NCBI GenBank assembly: GCA_014925825.1
Contig: JACGCK010000040.1
Coordinates: 248,001 to 312,000, forward strand
Source of the DNA: Pholiota molesta
Taxonomy: Eukaryota > Basidiomycota > Agaricomycetes > Agaricales > Strophariaceae
DNA: 64,000 nucleotides
Reading direction: 5' to 3'
Part shown: in pieces, positions 11,037 through 23,307 of the stretch
Position numbering within the stretch: position 1 is the first letter of the stretch
Layout: the number at the start of each line of letters is the position of its first letter
The notes under the pieces: model-generated
What the model was told of the DNA's origin: nothing
Databases searched by the model: none
Seen by the model: only the letters and a program-made list of their open reading frames with translations
Made by a program: the position numbers and the translations under genes

Positions 11037-13091
11037 TTGGATAATAATTATCATCGTGGAACACCTGCCCTGTTAAAAGTAACCCTTGCGATGTCTATAT
11101 TCGCGAAGTATTCACATGGCCTCTCGATAGCGAACGAAGGCTGTGTCCCCGAAGAAAGAACAGCTTTACTGCTAGCGCCGCATGCTCAAGCTTACGATAC
11201 CGCGGAAAGGCTGCTTCTCTACCCTTCGCCACGTATCTTCAGTAGCGACGACAGCAACGCTTCTTGGGGGGAATTCCAGGGCAAGAAGCATGTGGCCAGA
11301 AGCGACCGTGTATATGAAGCCAGAAAGTCTGCTAGAAATTCGATCACATCCCGGCCTCTGCTGAAATTCCACGAGAACACTGTCTGTTTTGCTTCCAGCT
11401 TCATGCTATTGTCTTTCGCTGCAATCTGGCTGCTCTTCTCGAGGATTCATTTATGCGTTGGATCTTCATTACCCAAAGTCATTACGCAGTTCGCTCCTCC
11501 ATCTGTCCAACAGTCATGGGCCGCGTATACTCCATATTTTTCTGTTCAACCGTATACTCCACCACCAAGTAATTGCCATATTACTCAAGTGAGAACCTAT
11601 GCTTCAACTTTGATGACTCTTCTAATTCTTTATCCTGCCTTCCAGGTCAATATTGTAACTATTTTATCCAAATCTGCTATAGTGTATCTCACTGGATTCA
11701 ATAGCTTCAACGACACGGCGCCCGTTTTCCGACATCTGGCGCGACGACAGGTATCCTTGCTGCAGTCACAAAACTTCAGTCGGCCACAAATTACTCCAAT
11801 CCCAAGCTGGACTTCCTTCGCAACTACGCCTATACGCTCGGGAAAAACGGTGACCTCGTTCCTTTTGGTGCCTTTCAGTAAGTGTACGCATGTCTGGTAT
11901 ATACCATCTCAAGATCTATTTCTTATCTCCAGTACGACTTCCACAGATCCGAGGAAGCTGGTAAAACCGCATATACGCGCTATTCATGGCTTATATTTGA
12001 AGAGAACCTACCCTTTGTGCGAGCTTCATCCAGTGAGCGAGTTGTTGACTCTGCTACGAATTGGACTCTAGGTACGCCCTATGACTATTCGTGCTCTTTC
12101 GTTGATATACTTAAACTCCTTTGTCTGTACAGGATTTTCGATTGCCAGTAATCATGTGTTCAACCCGAAGCTCTCAGTCATTCTATCAGAAAATGTAAGT
12201 TTCAATCTATATTCTGTGAAATCATCCAGCTGACCTCTTGCTTTAGCTTAACGATACGCTTGATGACAGTATGTGCCCTAATGCTGGCTCGTCTGACCCC
12301 CAGACCGACATTTGGACCGCTATCTACGGTGCTCCCATCGCCGACCGCCTCAACAGGCAGGCGCCTGGCGCTAATCTGACAGCGGAAGATATCTCCAACT
12401 TGATTCCCCTCTGCCCCTTCGAGTCGGTCGCGAATGGCATGACTAGTCCTTTCTGTGCCATTTTCACGCCAGAAGACTTTGCCCAGTTTGAATATTTCGG
12501 CGACCTCGATAAATTCTACGGCACTGGGTAAGCCAACTGAATCCACGTTCTTTCCGGTCAGTCATACTCCACGCTCATCACCCGCTTCACAGGTACGGTC
12601 AGGCGCTCGGCCCCATCCAAGGCGTGGGCTACGTCAACGAGCTCCTCGCGCGCCTCACCCGCCGCCCCGTCGCCGACCGCACGCAGACCAACCGCACGCT
12701 CGACGCCGCGCGCGCGACGTTCCCGCTCGACCGCGCCGTCTACGCGGACTTCTCGCACGACAACCAGATGGCCGCGGTCTACGCGGCGCTGGGCCTGTTC
12801 AGGCAGCCGCGCGCGCTCGACCCGACGAAGCCGAGCCCGGGGCGGACGTGGGTGACGAGCCGGCTGACGCCGTTCAGCGCGCGCATGGTCGCGGAGCGCC
12901 TGCACTGCACCACGGGCGCGCGGGGCGGGAAGGCGGAGGTGTTCGTGAGGATCTTGGTGAACGATGCGCTCCAGCCCCTGGAGTTCTGTGGGGGCGATCG
13001 GCGCGGACTGTGCACGCTCGATGCGTTCGTGGAGAGCCAGGCGTTTGCGAGAAGCAATGGCGCTGGGGATTTCGAGAAGTGCTTCGAGTAG
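11037..13091 (+). CDS. Membrane-anchored histidine acid phosphatase / phytase, copy 2
   Basis: Paralogue of the phytase at 5471-7421. Seven exons (11037-11588, 11646-11654, 11705-11877, 11947-12071, 12133-12194, 12247-12527, 12593-13091) give 566 residues. Exons 2 to 7 have exactly the lengths of copy 1 (9, 173, 125, 62, 281 and 499 nt). The catalytic motifs RHGARFPT and SHDNQM are present, so the enzyme should be active. The N-terminal cytosolic part differs from copy 1 and is followed by a hydrophobic anchor (FMLLSFAAIWLLFS). Translation could also start at 11091 (MSIFAKYSHG). The last exon is much richer in G+C, and much closer to copy 1, than the earlier exons. Confidence 0.9.
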
Positions 13092-14142
13092 ATGGCGGTG
13101 TGGGCTGGTGGAAACGATGCCATCGGCGTCCCGTAAAGCGTTGAGTGTGGTGTTGTGATTTCGTATGTTCTGTTTAATTGCTATAACATTCTGTTCAGCT
13201 GCTTCTGTGGTCCATGCTAATGATAGAGTTTTTTTCTTCTCAGTTGGCATTGCTTCTGCGAATTCAGTGATTTGAGAATGATCTGCCTACCAAAACGGGT
13301 GTGGGACTGGCAAAAGACTCTCATCGCTGGGATACTCGGCGTCCAGAGAGGGATAGATTATGTCTACCGTATCCCTGGCTCAACACTTCTTGCGCGTCCG
13401 AGAATAACTCCAGGTCACCGCAGTCATTCTTTGCGCGACACATTGAACTTGATAACAGTGTCGGTCGGAATTTGCCTCCTCTTCTCACGACTTCCTGCCT
13501 GAATACTGGGCATGCTCCATATTCCAAGTTCCAAAATTCCCACTCAACTTTTCGTCCTCGTCCTCTCATGTCTTTCGTCTCAATCACTAGTCTACAATAT
13601 TGAACGCCAACATTCCATCACCCAACGTTCGCCCAATCAGTAACAGCTCAACCACAGGGGGAATAGACGACTTCGACCATTCCTTTCTTTGCTAAATTTC
13701 GTCGAAATATTATCCACGAACTATAATTATCCCCTGGTGTTCATCAAAACCAGTCTTTTATAGAACTTCGCGCCCAGGGTGGCTGCCAGCTGCACTGTAC
13801 CGGCCCAAGTCGCTCAGACATCCTCTTCGTTTCTCTCAAGGTCTATGTCGTTCTCGCCCGCTTATAGTCAGCCCCAATCCCCCATGACCCACCGCTCTCC
13901 TGAATCCTAAAATTATCGCCTTCCCGACTGGGCGCGCGCGTCTTCATGTGTTATCTCGAGATAAAGAACTGGAGGGAATGGGAAAGGGACTGGGAATGGG
14001 AGGCTGGCTGCGTTAAAAAGCTGAGGGTGGGCGCGTTCGCATGCCTTTGTCCCCACATTTCTGCCCTGCCAGCGGATCCTGTCTGCCTCCCTTGGTATCT
14101 TCGCTTTCAGGTCGACCAACATTTTTAACGAACACGCCTATC
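13092..14142. other. Intergenic, about 1.05 kb
   Basis: Lies between phytase 2 and the acetate-transporter-family gene. Open frames near 13270-13600 lack any recognisable feature and start context. The last 250 bp are pyrimidine-rich and probably hold the next promoter. Confidence 0.4.
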
Positions 14143-15123
14143 ATGTCTGAGAAAGGAACCGATGAGCATATCCAGAGCGTTCAGAATGTGAGATACGTGC
14201 ACGCGCCGTCCAGAATAGCGAATCCGGGTCCAGCGTATGTTCCCTCTTCTTTCTCTCAGCAAACCCCACAAGTTACAACCAACCAACTGATCTCGTTTTT
14301 CTCTTTTTTTTCTTCTCATCATGATAGCGGCATCTTCTCGTTCGCGTCGACGACCTTCATCCTGTCGATGTTCAACGTGAGCGTACGCGGCGTCTCGCAC
14401 CCGAACGTCGTCGTCGGCATGGCCATCTTCACCGGCGGCCTCCTGCAGTTCATCGCGGGCATGTGGGAGTTCCCGCGCGGGAACGTATTCGGCGCCACGG
14501 GTGTGTCTCAACACGACATTTCTACACGGTATTGATTGGTATCTTACATTTATTTATTTTTCGTGGGCAGCGTTTTCGTCCTACGGCGCATTCTGGATGT
14601 CCTACGCGACGATATTCATCCCGAGCTCCGGGATCATGGCGGCCTACCCCGTCGGCTCGCCCGAGCTCTCCAACGCCATTGGAGTATACCTCATCACCTG
14701 GTTCATGGTCACCGTCCTGTTCATGTATGTTTCTCGTCTCTCCGGGACATTGTGCACGACTGACGAGTTTTCATGGGATTTCGCTTCTCATCGTCATTGT
14801 CATTGTTATTACAGTATTCCCTGCATAAAACGCAACATGTCGTTCGTGATCCTCCTCAGCGTCCTTGCCTTCGCTTTTGCGTTGTTGGCTGCGGCAGAGT
14901 TCACCGGGAGCGCGATGTCAGTGGCATTTCCCATCGTCCTCTTTTTCGCCAAATGCTGACCATTGTTTCTCGATCCTTTTACAGGGCCCAAAAGGCCGGA
15001 GGCGCCTTTGGGATAGCCACTGCGATGATAGCGTATTATATCGGCCTTAGTGAAATGCTAGAAGCGGAGGCAAGGCCAATCGCGAGGCTGCCCCGTGGAA
15101 TACTCTATGTCAACGAGCCTTGA
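14143..15123 (+). CDS. GPR1/FUN34/YaaH (acetate transporter) family membrane protein
   Basis: Predicted plasma-membrane carrier of the AceTr family (yeast Ato/Ady2 relatives), which move acetate or other small monocarboxylates. Five exons (14143-14234, 14328-14500, 14571-14724, 14815-14916, 14985-15123) give 219 residues. The family signature NPxP appears as ANPGPAGIFSFASTTF before the first membrane segment. About six hydrophobic segments follow, such as VVVGMAIFTGGLLQFIAGMW, then SYGAFWMSYATIFIPSSGI and the last AIATAMIAYYIGL-type helix. The end is short (LPRGILYVNEP). The start codon was chosen for its good context and because the short hydrophilic N-terminus is usual in the family. The substrate is inferred from family only. 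Confidence 0.88.
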
Positions 15124-15718
15124 ATATTTTAAGACCCAGTGTCTTTTGCATCTGTATAACAACTCATTGTATGGCCTGTTCCCGTTGCTAAATAAAGCTT
15201 CAATACAAATATCATTCTTAAATCCCCCATTCGCTGCCAGGAAGGCGTTGGGAGTACACACTATTTGATACAAGTACAATGATTGTGTGATACGGAAAAT
15301 ATTATTATCTTCCAACCACAACAGGAACGGCGACTAAGGTGAATAAAATGAGGATACTGGGGAGGAAGATTATGTCGGGATGATTAAAGTAAACGAGGCA
15401 TCCGATGTAGTAGAATAGTAGAGGTTGGACGACACATACGATATGTCCCTGTGGAGAATATCCAGAGCGGCCGACGATTATGAGAGATCCGGAGAACTGG
15501 TGAAAACAGGAGAATGATAAACAACCAACAAAGGAAGTTGTGGAAATACGGGGCTAATACTTATGGATTAAGGGTAAATAATAGAAATAACGGTGTGATG
15601 TAACGATAGAATCAGAGCAATTACTCAAAACAAGGAAAGGAAAACATAGATATGATACAGTCGCAGGAAGGGGGGAGCTCTCGGGGGAAAAAAAAAAAAA
15701 ACAGTTACGACGACCAGA
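15124..15718. other. Convergent 3' intergenic region
   Basis: AT-rich. A run of 14 or more A residues follows GGGGG near 15684-15703, just past the end of the P450 gene. No gene was seen. Confidence 0.4.
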
Positions 15719-17739
15719 TTATACTTGACGGGGAACGAACATAAGTTTGCATTCCATAGCAGCGGGGAAAATCACCTGGGGTATATGGTGCGGTCAGTGG
15801 GCGATCGAAGCTCGGAATGGGACACTGCACTTACAAAGCTATCTTTGATTTCCATGCTCCTCTCGTTGGTCTCCGCTGGAGCTACGACGTCAAAATTCTT
15901 GACAAAGGCGGCAATACATAGCCTCAACATCATTTGCGCGAGGTTCTGCCCTCCACAAATTCTGGATCCGGTTCCAAATGGCATCATATATGCGGACATA
16001 GTGCAGAGATCCTCTGTGCTCGTCGAAGATCCCTCGAGCCAACGTTCTGGGAGGAACGTCTCGGGAGAAGGAAAGACGGATGGATCCCGATGCATCGACC
16101 ACGCCTGCGTCGCGACCACCGTTCCGGGAGGAAGTGCGTAGCCCATGAGATCGAAAATCTCATCAGAGCCCCCATTCTTGGATGTAGAACCTGGGACCAC
16201 GCGCTCCAAGAGGCTAGGTGCGGCGCTATAAAGACGAAGGCCTTGAGGGAATTCGATTAGACCAGAAGAGATGGGAGGGTGGATAGGATATACCTTCTTT
16301 CATGAACGCGCTGAGATATGGAAGTTGTTGTAGAACACTGATATCGGGCAAGGTCTTGCAATCAGTAATCGCCTCATCAATTTCAGCCTGAAGCTTTTTC
16401 ATGATGTCTGGTCGGCGGCTGAGTTCCCAGAGAAGGAATGTGATCGTAATCGATGTAGTGTCCGTTCCTGCCATCCTGATAAAGGATATTAGGGACAACG
16501 ATTTGGTCGCTTTCATCGACGTACATATGACCAATAGATTCCGATATAATGTCATGATCGGGCATTGGCTGGGTCACTGAGTATTGATATTTCATCAAGC
16601 GTTGGAGGAGTGAGAGTTTCTCTGAATCTCCGCATTTGCCGGCGTTTATCTGCGCACGCATTTCGTAGACTCTAGTGCTGACGAACTTTAGCAAGTGGAT
16701 ATTAGCCAGAGGAAAAGGTATAATGGGGCAGCTGCGAGTCACCTCAGCGAGAATTTTGTCGGAGTCGCACATTTGTCTCCATCGGTTGTTAGGGATGCGG
16801 CAAACAAGGTTCCAGGCCCAAGTAGGAACTGCGCTGCGCTAGGATTGCGACCAGAAATCAGCCAAAAGAAACTATGAGAGTATGTTTAAACGCTGTACAA
16901 GAATGCCTCGCTTTGGGAAGTCGCTTATCGCCGTGGAAAGGGGATCCTCGACGTCCATGGTCCATTTCCCGACCGCTCCGAGGCGATAACCGAAGGAAGA
17001 AGAGGCCATCACATCAGCCATTAGGTGTCGGAATAGCGTCAGACATTCTACGGGCGTCTTTCCAGAGAGGCCCTCCAAAGTCTATGTCGGGCGGAATTAC
17101 ATAAATGCGATGTGGATTGATAGTGACATACATACATTGATGATTTCGAAGGTATACTCGTGCATTTCAGGCTGAAATTTAGAGACAGACGCATGGGTAT
17201 AATGGGGAGCGTATGATCTTCGTCGAATAGAATGGTTTTCATGGTCAAGGGTCGTCATACTAGACTCAAACGTTGTGAATAAACGAAACAAGGGGATATA
17301 TGCGCGCATATACTCACGCATGGTCATTGTCGTTGCTGCGGCAGAAAGTAGCGAGTCAATTGCAGATTTTTAAAGTTTAAGAAAAGACACACGTTAATAA
17401 ACTTTTGTAATATGTGCTCTTATCAAACTTATGCACAGAATACACGTTCCGCGACGTAGAGATGTCGCGAAACACGACCTTGTTAGGACCCACTCTGACA
17501 ACAGGACCATAGATATCGAAGAGGTCATGGATCGTCTTGCATTGGTGCAAACGGAGGACATGTGTGGTGAGCCAAAAGTCGGAAACGGCATAGTACCAAG
17601 GGCCAGGTATCGCGCTGAGGGGAGACAAAAAAAGATTGTAGATTACTCGAATGAGCAGACACGTGAAGAAGACAGAGCCAGCGACAAGGGCGAGGTTGTA
17701 GCCGAGCCAGAGGGAGGAAAACTGTGTCGCGGAGAACAT
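15719..17739 (-). CDS. Cytochrome P450 monooxygenase
   Basis: A microsomal haem-thiolate monooxygenase with many short introns on the minus strand. The N-terminus (MFSATQFSSLWLGYNLALVA) leads into a membrane anchor and the hinge PLSAIPGPWYY. The I-helix oxygen motif is AGTDTTS, the K-helix ExxR is EGLR, the PERF-type segment is FLPERW, and the haem loop is FGTGSRICGG with the cysteine ligand. The final intron (15834-15776) was placed so that the protein ends DSFVIFPAAMECKLMFVPRQV, a normal P450 end. All key residues are present, so the gene looks functional. The substrate cannot be read from the sequence. Start chosen at 17739; a longer open frame upstream lacks P450 character. Confidence 0.88.
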
Positions 17740-20700
17740 GGCTGGTGTGTGGGCGGGGACCTGCGACGCTGCAGGTGCGGGGCGGGCGGAGAGATGGGGG
17801 GAGGAAGGAAGGATGCGGGGGAATTGAAACATGGACGGGTAGGTATATATACGATACGGAAGTGGGCTGACCAATCCCCAAGAAAATGAACAGCGTCTAA
17901 TGTGTCGAGGACGCCAATCTGTGCGGAGGAGAGGCAACCTTGTGCATTCGAACCCCGCTGTACGTCACTGCCGAATCGAGCTAGCGAGCTGCCGCTTCGG
18001 GACGGCGTCCTCTGCTCCCCCGGCCTCTTCACGCGCCACTGAGACGCCGGCCTGCGCCCCAATAGTCGCTCTGTGCGCGCTCGCACCAGCCCCCGTTTGC
18101 ATCCGGCTCGGCCCGCACTCAGTCCAGACACCTTCGCGAGCTTATCCCAATTCAAACCGCGCCGACGCGCCCCATCGTCGGCGTTGCCCGCATGTCGCGC
18201 CTTCTCCCACCAGGCCCCCGTGTAATTCCGCTTCCTCTGCGTGGCTATCAAATCGAACGCTCTCCCGGCGGTACTTCGTGTCGCGGCCGTGCCTAGCATC
18301 TTCGAAGCGTCGAGGCGCGTCTCTGCCTCGGTGCACGCCTGGCGGGATAGAGTTTTCAGGGGCCGAAAAAGCACCCTCCCCATAACTCTATCCCTTACCA
18401 GATCCCGGCGCGCTCTGTCAAACAGTGGTACGAACCACCCGCTTTCATGTTTCTCGCCCCCAGCAATCTCGCGTCGCGCAACGCCACCAGATCCGTCCTG
18501 CGCTGTACGATCGGTGCATTCTCTGCGTCACCACATGCTTTCCGCCTGCTAAGCTTAGGCTTCAGATCTCTCGGAGCTCAAGCCTATACTCTGTCCACTC
18601 CCCTATTTGGCGTGCACGGCGCGGCGCGACAGCCCCCGGGCTAATAGCGCGAGCAATGTTGCCTGCTAAATTGTAAACCATTCTGGAATGACAGAGACAG
18701 TCGCCGACCGCGTCGCAAACCTCGCCCGTACCGCAATTCCTGTCATGTCAGACAAGCAAACTGTATTCAGACGCGCGCGGCGGCACGCACGCTAGTACTT
18801 ATCGAGGGCGCTGCCAGTCCGCTGCAGTCGCGCTCACGCGCGCATGACCAGTGGCCGAGGCATACCCGCTGATACAGCGCGTGTGGGAGGATCTCATCGA
18901 CCTGCTAACGGAATATTAACCTACCGATTTGTATGAGTCACTCGGCGGCGCACACGCTGTATGAGTAAAATTCAACAACGACGCTAACACCGCGAACTGC
19001 TCGCCCGACCATCGACGTCACGCATGTACGTCGCTATCTGGGGTAGGCGATATGCTCTGAATAGCATCTTAAATGAACAGGTTCTCAGGTGGATGGATCA
19101 GGGATGGATCATGGCAGCGCGTTTATCAGTCTATGATCATCATCCTGAGTCCTAATCCTCTCTCGGCGATAGTGGGTCCTTGATCATTATATGTGCAGCA
19201 GGTTAGTCAACTGTGGGTCATACCCGGCTCTAGGAGAGATGAAGCATCTCGTGCTCCTCCACGAGAACATTAGCTCGAATCTGACTGAGACAAGGCACAC
19301 GTCTTCTTTTCCACCTCCAGCGTATACTGTACACATGCACATTACATCCAACATCGCGTAAAGAGTCAGAAGGCCCTCAGGGGGGTTATAGCAATCATAG
19401 TCCCAATAAATTACTGTCAAGTCTGACGCCTGTACGTCAAGCAACCTACAGCGCCCTCGTCACAGCTACACACAATGATACTCAAGATGATATTTGGTAA
19501 TGATCAGCGACGACAGGGCGTAAACGGGACAATGCCATTACGCATCTTGCGAATCAGGCCGAGGCACAGCGTTGCAAGCACTGTTAGACGCGCCACCTCT
19601 CGAGCATAAATATCTATAGCCCATGGAGACATAGAGAAGAATTTGGGTAACCAAATACTTTGATTGTCAACTCAATACCTCCACAGAAGGACGTTATACA
19701 GTTATACTACCACTAGAACCATCTTCTGATGATTAGAAGCGTAAAAAATACAAGAGATCCATATATATTACTGACAGCCATAAAGAATGCTAGGAATAGG
19801 AGAGATGTTGTTGTCAATTGGCGGATACCAGTGATTAAAATCACAAGCGGGCTGCGGAAGCGTATGGCTGGTATGAGGAAGAGCCTTTCCAAAAGGACAA
19901 CGAATCTACTCGGGTTCCAAAGCAATAATCCGGATCCGGCACATATACGTCCGGCGCAGCAGACCCAGGATCTAATAACCCACACACCACAAGCCAAATC
20001 AGCCCACCCTCGAACAAAATTTCAAACATCGACCCATGAGCCTCAGCCACCGGCACCCCCTAGACATCAGACGCCCCTGCGATAGCAATGAAGCGATGAC
20101 GACGCCAAGCAGCCAGCGCGCGCCAATCGCTCCCACCAACGTTACATAGTAAAAGACAATCCGCCACAAAGCCAAAGCCAAATCCAAACCCAAAGCGAAG
20201 ACCAAGCCACGAAAGGAACCGCACAACAAGCTCCATTCAAATACTTTACACACCTCACCGATCTGCCGTACGTGCGCATGAAAGCACCATCGCGGATCGC
20301 CTCCCCACCCTGTAATTACCTATGACTATGCACGATTGACTCGGCCCCGGGGCCTGGACCAGTTGGCGATTGACTTTCTGAAATACATTCAAATCGAGAA
20401 AGCCTACGAGAGAGTTATTACTACACAGGGATCCCCCGCCACACCGTGATCGCCAGACGGAGGATCATGATGTGCATGCATGCCCTGATAACCTCGCGAG
20501 AGGGCCGAACCCCGCGCGCGTAGGCTTTAGCCAAGGGCATCATCATCACCATCATCATCCGCGAAGGACGCCAAATATACGCGCATACGCGAAGAGGTAA
20601 ACGAATGAACGGCGCACGACGGACATTCGATGCGGCTGCGCGTCCCGACGGGCGCCGGCGGCGAAACCCCAAACCGCGTCATGCCCGAGTGCAGAGTGGT

Positions 20701-21322
20701 ACGTGCAGTGCAAAAGTTACGGGAGTGAAGGTTTTGCAATGATGGAATGCGCCGCCGCCGTGCGCTCGGGCTGTGATTGAGACGCAGATCGACGCCGTTC
20801 ACGGTAAAGTAGTGACGGTAGACAATCTGCCGCTCAGCAGGCGCTTTCAGAGGCGTCGCGTACAGGACCGATGCTCCGCAGCTGCGGCACAGGGTACGAC
20901 GATCCGAACTCCAAGAGGCGCATAAGGATAAAGGAAAGTGTAAGCCGAAAAACCTGGATTGACGCACAGGAGCAGCTCCACTGGGGTCGCAGCAAGGCGA
21001 CGGCCTCAAGATATCGGGTATATAGCAAGCTGTAGTCATGTGTGCAAAGTCATATTTCAGTCACTGGTCAGTCGCCGTCAGAGGTATCGGTCATGCGACG
21101 CCAGCCATAGAGTAAGGTGTCGAAAGAGAAAGGTTACTGAAATGCCGTGAGCAGTTGTCGATGGCACTGAACAGAAGTCAAGTAATGCCATGTATACCAG
21201 AGCTTCTGTGTCGCAAATCTGCAATGACGTCGATCATGCATTCGTTGTACAGATATAAAATGGTTCGATGATACAAAATCCATTTTTTGAGTTATAGTTA
21301 TATAAGAAAGATACCTGGCCTC
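17740..21322. other. Gene-poor region of about 3.6 kb
   Basis: No convincing gene on either strand. Long open frames around 17.6-18.4 kb and 20.4-21.0 kb are rich in Arg/Ser/Pro, have no recognisable domain and behave like chance frames in GC-rich DNA. A short ATC-type microsatellite lies at about 20538-20559. The first part must contain the P450 promoter. Confidence 0.4.
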
Positions 21323-21331
21323 GCTCTTTGA
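21323..21331. repeat. Target-site duplication, left copy
   Basis: GCTCTTTGA directly before the inverted end at 21332. The same 9 bases lie directly after the other end at 25146-25154. Confidence 0.75.
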
Positions 21332-21340
21332 GGGCCACTA

Positions 21341-21465
21341 GAAATTTGCGCTTGTCCTTGCGCTCTTGCGCTACCTTGCGCTTTACATTATAGCGCAAGG
21401 TGCGCGCAAGTTAGCGCAAATTCGCTGATTTTGGGCGCGAGTTAGCGCAAGTTGGCGCAAGGTGC
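21341..21465. repeat. Subterminal GCGCAAG array A (inverted then direct)
   Basis: About four TTGCGCT words (bottom-strand orientation) are followed by about seven GCGCAAG-type words in the other orientation. It forms the left end of the 3.8-kb element and is a likely transposase-binding region by analogy with other elements. Confidence 0.65.
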
Positions 21466-21847
21466 TTACTTTACCCGTATCAGCATAACTATTTACTTGT
21501 ATATCGTATCTAGCTGGTTGATTAATAAAACTTATTGATTTATAACACTTGAATGTACCCTAAAGAAGTTGGCTAACCAATACACAAGCAGGCGCCATCT
21601 TATGGTAATGCGGCCAGCCCAGGGCCAGCCACATTGAGACCCTAGGTGTACACTGGCAGCCATTCGCTTGGGCTGCGTGGGATACTATACGCGACACCTT
21701 TGGCTCTTTATCCTCGTTCGGCTGTTATTCTAAGAGACTCTGAATAGACAGAACAGTATATAATTCGAAACTTAGTAGGTTTCCAGTGCTATAATATATA
21801 TTCAGGCCATACTGAGCAAGGAACGAGGAAGGTAATATGTAGTGTGT

Positions 21848-21883
21848 GCTTATTCAGCTGGTTCCAGAACCAGCTGAATAAGC
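21848..21883. repeat. Perfect hairpin, 17-bp arms, 2-nt loop
   Basis: GCTTATTCAGCTGGTTC, then CA, then its exact reverse complement. It lies in the non-coding half of the 3.8-kb element. Such a strong palindrome could form a cruciform or be a remnant of nested inverted ends. Confidence 0.8.
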
Positions 21884-22923
21884 GCACAGCCACCATGGGC
21901 TCCGGAACGCTACACACACTTTTCAGAGAGATTGATAAAGTACATATCAATGTAGAGTAGAATTATATCTTCTGTTCTATATTCCCACTACGATTAGTAG
22001 TAGGGTTCCTGTCTGCAAAAGTCTCGTGATGCTTGCAGTGTTCCACATGAAATGGCGCTTTCGACATTCAGTTCAGCATCATGATTCATCCCATCGCTCC
22101 CAGTCCTTCATCCAGTTTGTTTCAACTGCTGCCCGGCGCCATCGACTTTCTACACTTCCAAGTTCCTCTGAGTCTGTGGGGTCAACACCAATGTATTAGG
22201 CACGTGTCATCACGTGATGCACATCATGCTTTTCAAATTATCGTTCACTTTCTAGTACCATAACTAAAGAAAAACAAAAGCAATTGCTTAACTTACAATT
22301 TTGTCAGATACATAGGTCTTGTAATATAACATCTAGAGATTTTCAGAGCCAAAAACGAACGTCTTCCCTGTTTCTATATTCCTTCAAAATGGTGTCTTTC
22401 ACACTTGGACGTCTTCCACATCATTTTCAATCGGAGATCAAAATCTGATCAGACGTCAAGTCGCTATTAAGTAGTGGGCTCCTGCTGGGCTCGTCCCGGC
22501 CCCGTGAAGCCTTATACATATTGTACCTTAGCCATAGACCCCTCGACTTACAGGCCACCTTTTATTGTAAGTAGTATTGGCCTATTTTAAACTCCGCACG
22601 TACTGAGCACTCTAAGTACTCAACATTTATTATTTAATGTTCAACCATATCCTCCACCTTCATTGTGCTACCCATTAGCTCTACCACCCCATCACCGTCT
22701 CTTTGTACAATGGACACTGCACTTGCAGTGTTTGGCGGCATAGAGACGCAAACTGGAAGGCAGTATCACGTCTGTGAACATGGTAGAAAACCGCGAGGAC
22801 TCTCTGAGCTCTCGCGCTGATGTCAGGCCTCATAAATACTTGTCAATGAGCTCCGGCAGTGGCATTGAGTTTCATCTGTAGACTATGAACTTCATTATTC
22901 AATGAGGCGATCAGGCCAGTCCA

Positions 22924-23136
22924 CGCGCAAGATGCGCAAGTCAAGCGTAAGTCACGCGCAAGTCACGCGCAACGTCGCGCAAGTGTAGCGCAGGCGAGCG
23001 CAAGCATAGCGCAAGTATAGTGCAAGTCCCGCGCAAGCTCGCGCAAGCTCGCGCAAGCTCGCGCAAGCTCGCGCAAGCTCGCGCAAGCTCAGCGCAGGCA
23101 AGCGCAGGCAAGTGCAGGCTATGCGCAGGCAAGTGT
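22924..23136. repeat. GCGCAAG array B with a perfect 10-bp tandem block
   Basis: Degenerate GCGCAAG/GCGCAGG words at about 10-bp spacing, all in one orientation. From 23031 to 23090 the unit GCGCAAGCTC is repeated six times without change. It lies just upstream of the PHD-finger pseudogene inside the element. Confidence 0.8.
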
Positions 23137-23307
23137 GACTCAAGCACAAGCTGCTTTCAGTAGGTAGCATTGTATCTAGATATATATGATCCGCAAGGCA
23201 TATCATTTTACCGACATTATCAATTTTGAGTGCATGGCCTTCCTCACTCTTTGACTTCAATTATTGACATGGTCTTTGTGAGTGGCCTTTGTGCTTTCAT
23301 GTAAAAC

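Noticed and set aside
17643..18383. Long minus-strand open frame upstream of the P450
   Set aside because: Arg/Ser-rich, overlaps the P450 first exon in another frame, no domain; a chance frame in GC-rich DNA.
20421..21039. Overlapping minus-strand frames of 83 and 170 codons
   Set aside because: No recognisable domain, no intron pattern, and compositional bias explains their length.
22941..23260. Minus-strand open frames with repeated Leu-Ala-Arg-Ala-Cys-Ala units
   Set aside because: They are translations of the GCGCAAG repeat array and have no other protein character.
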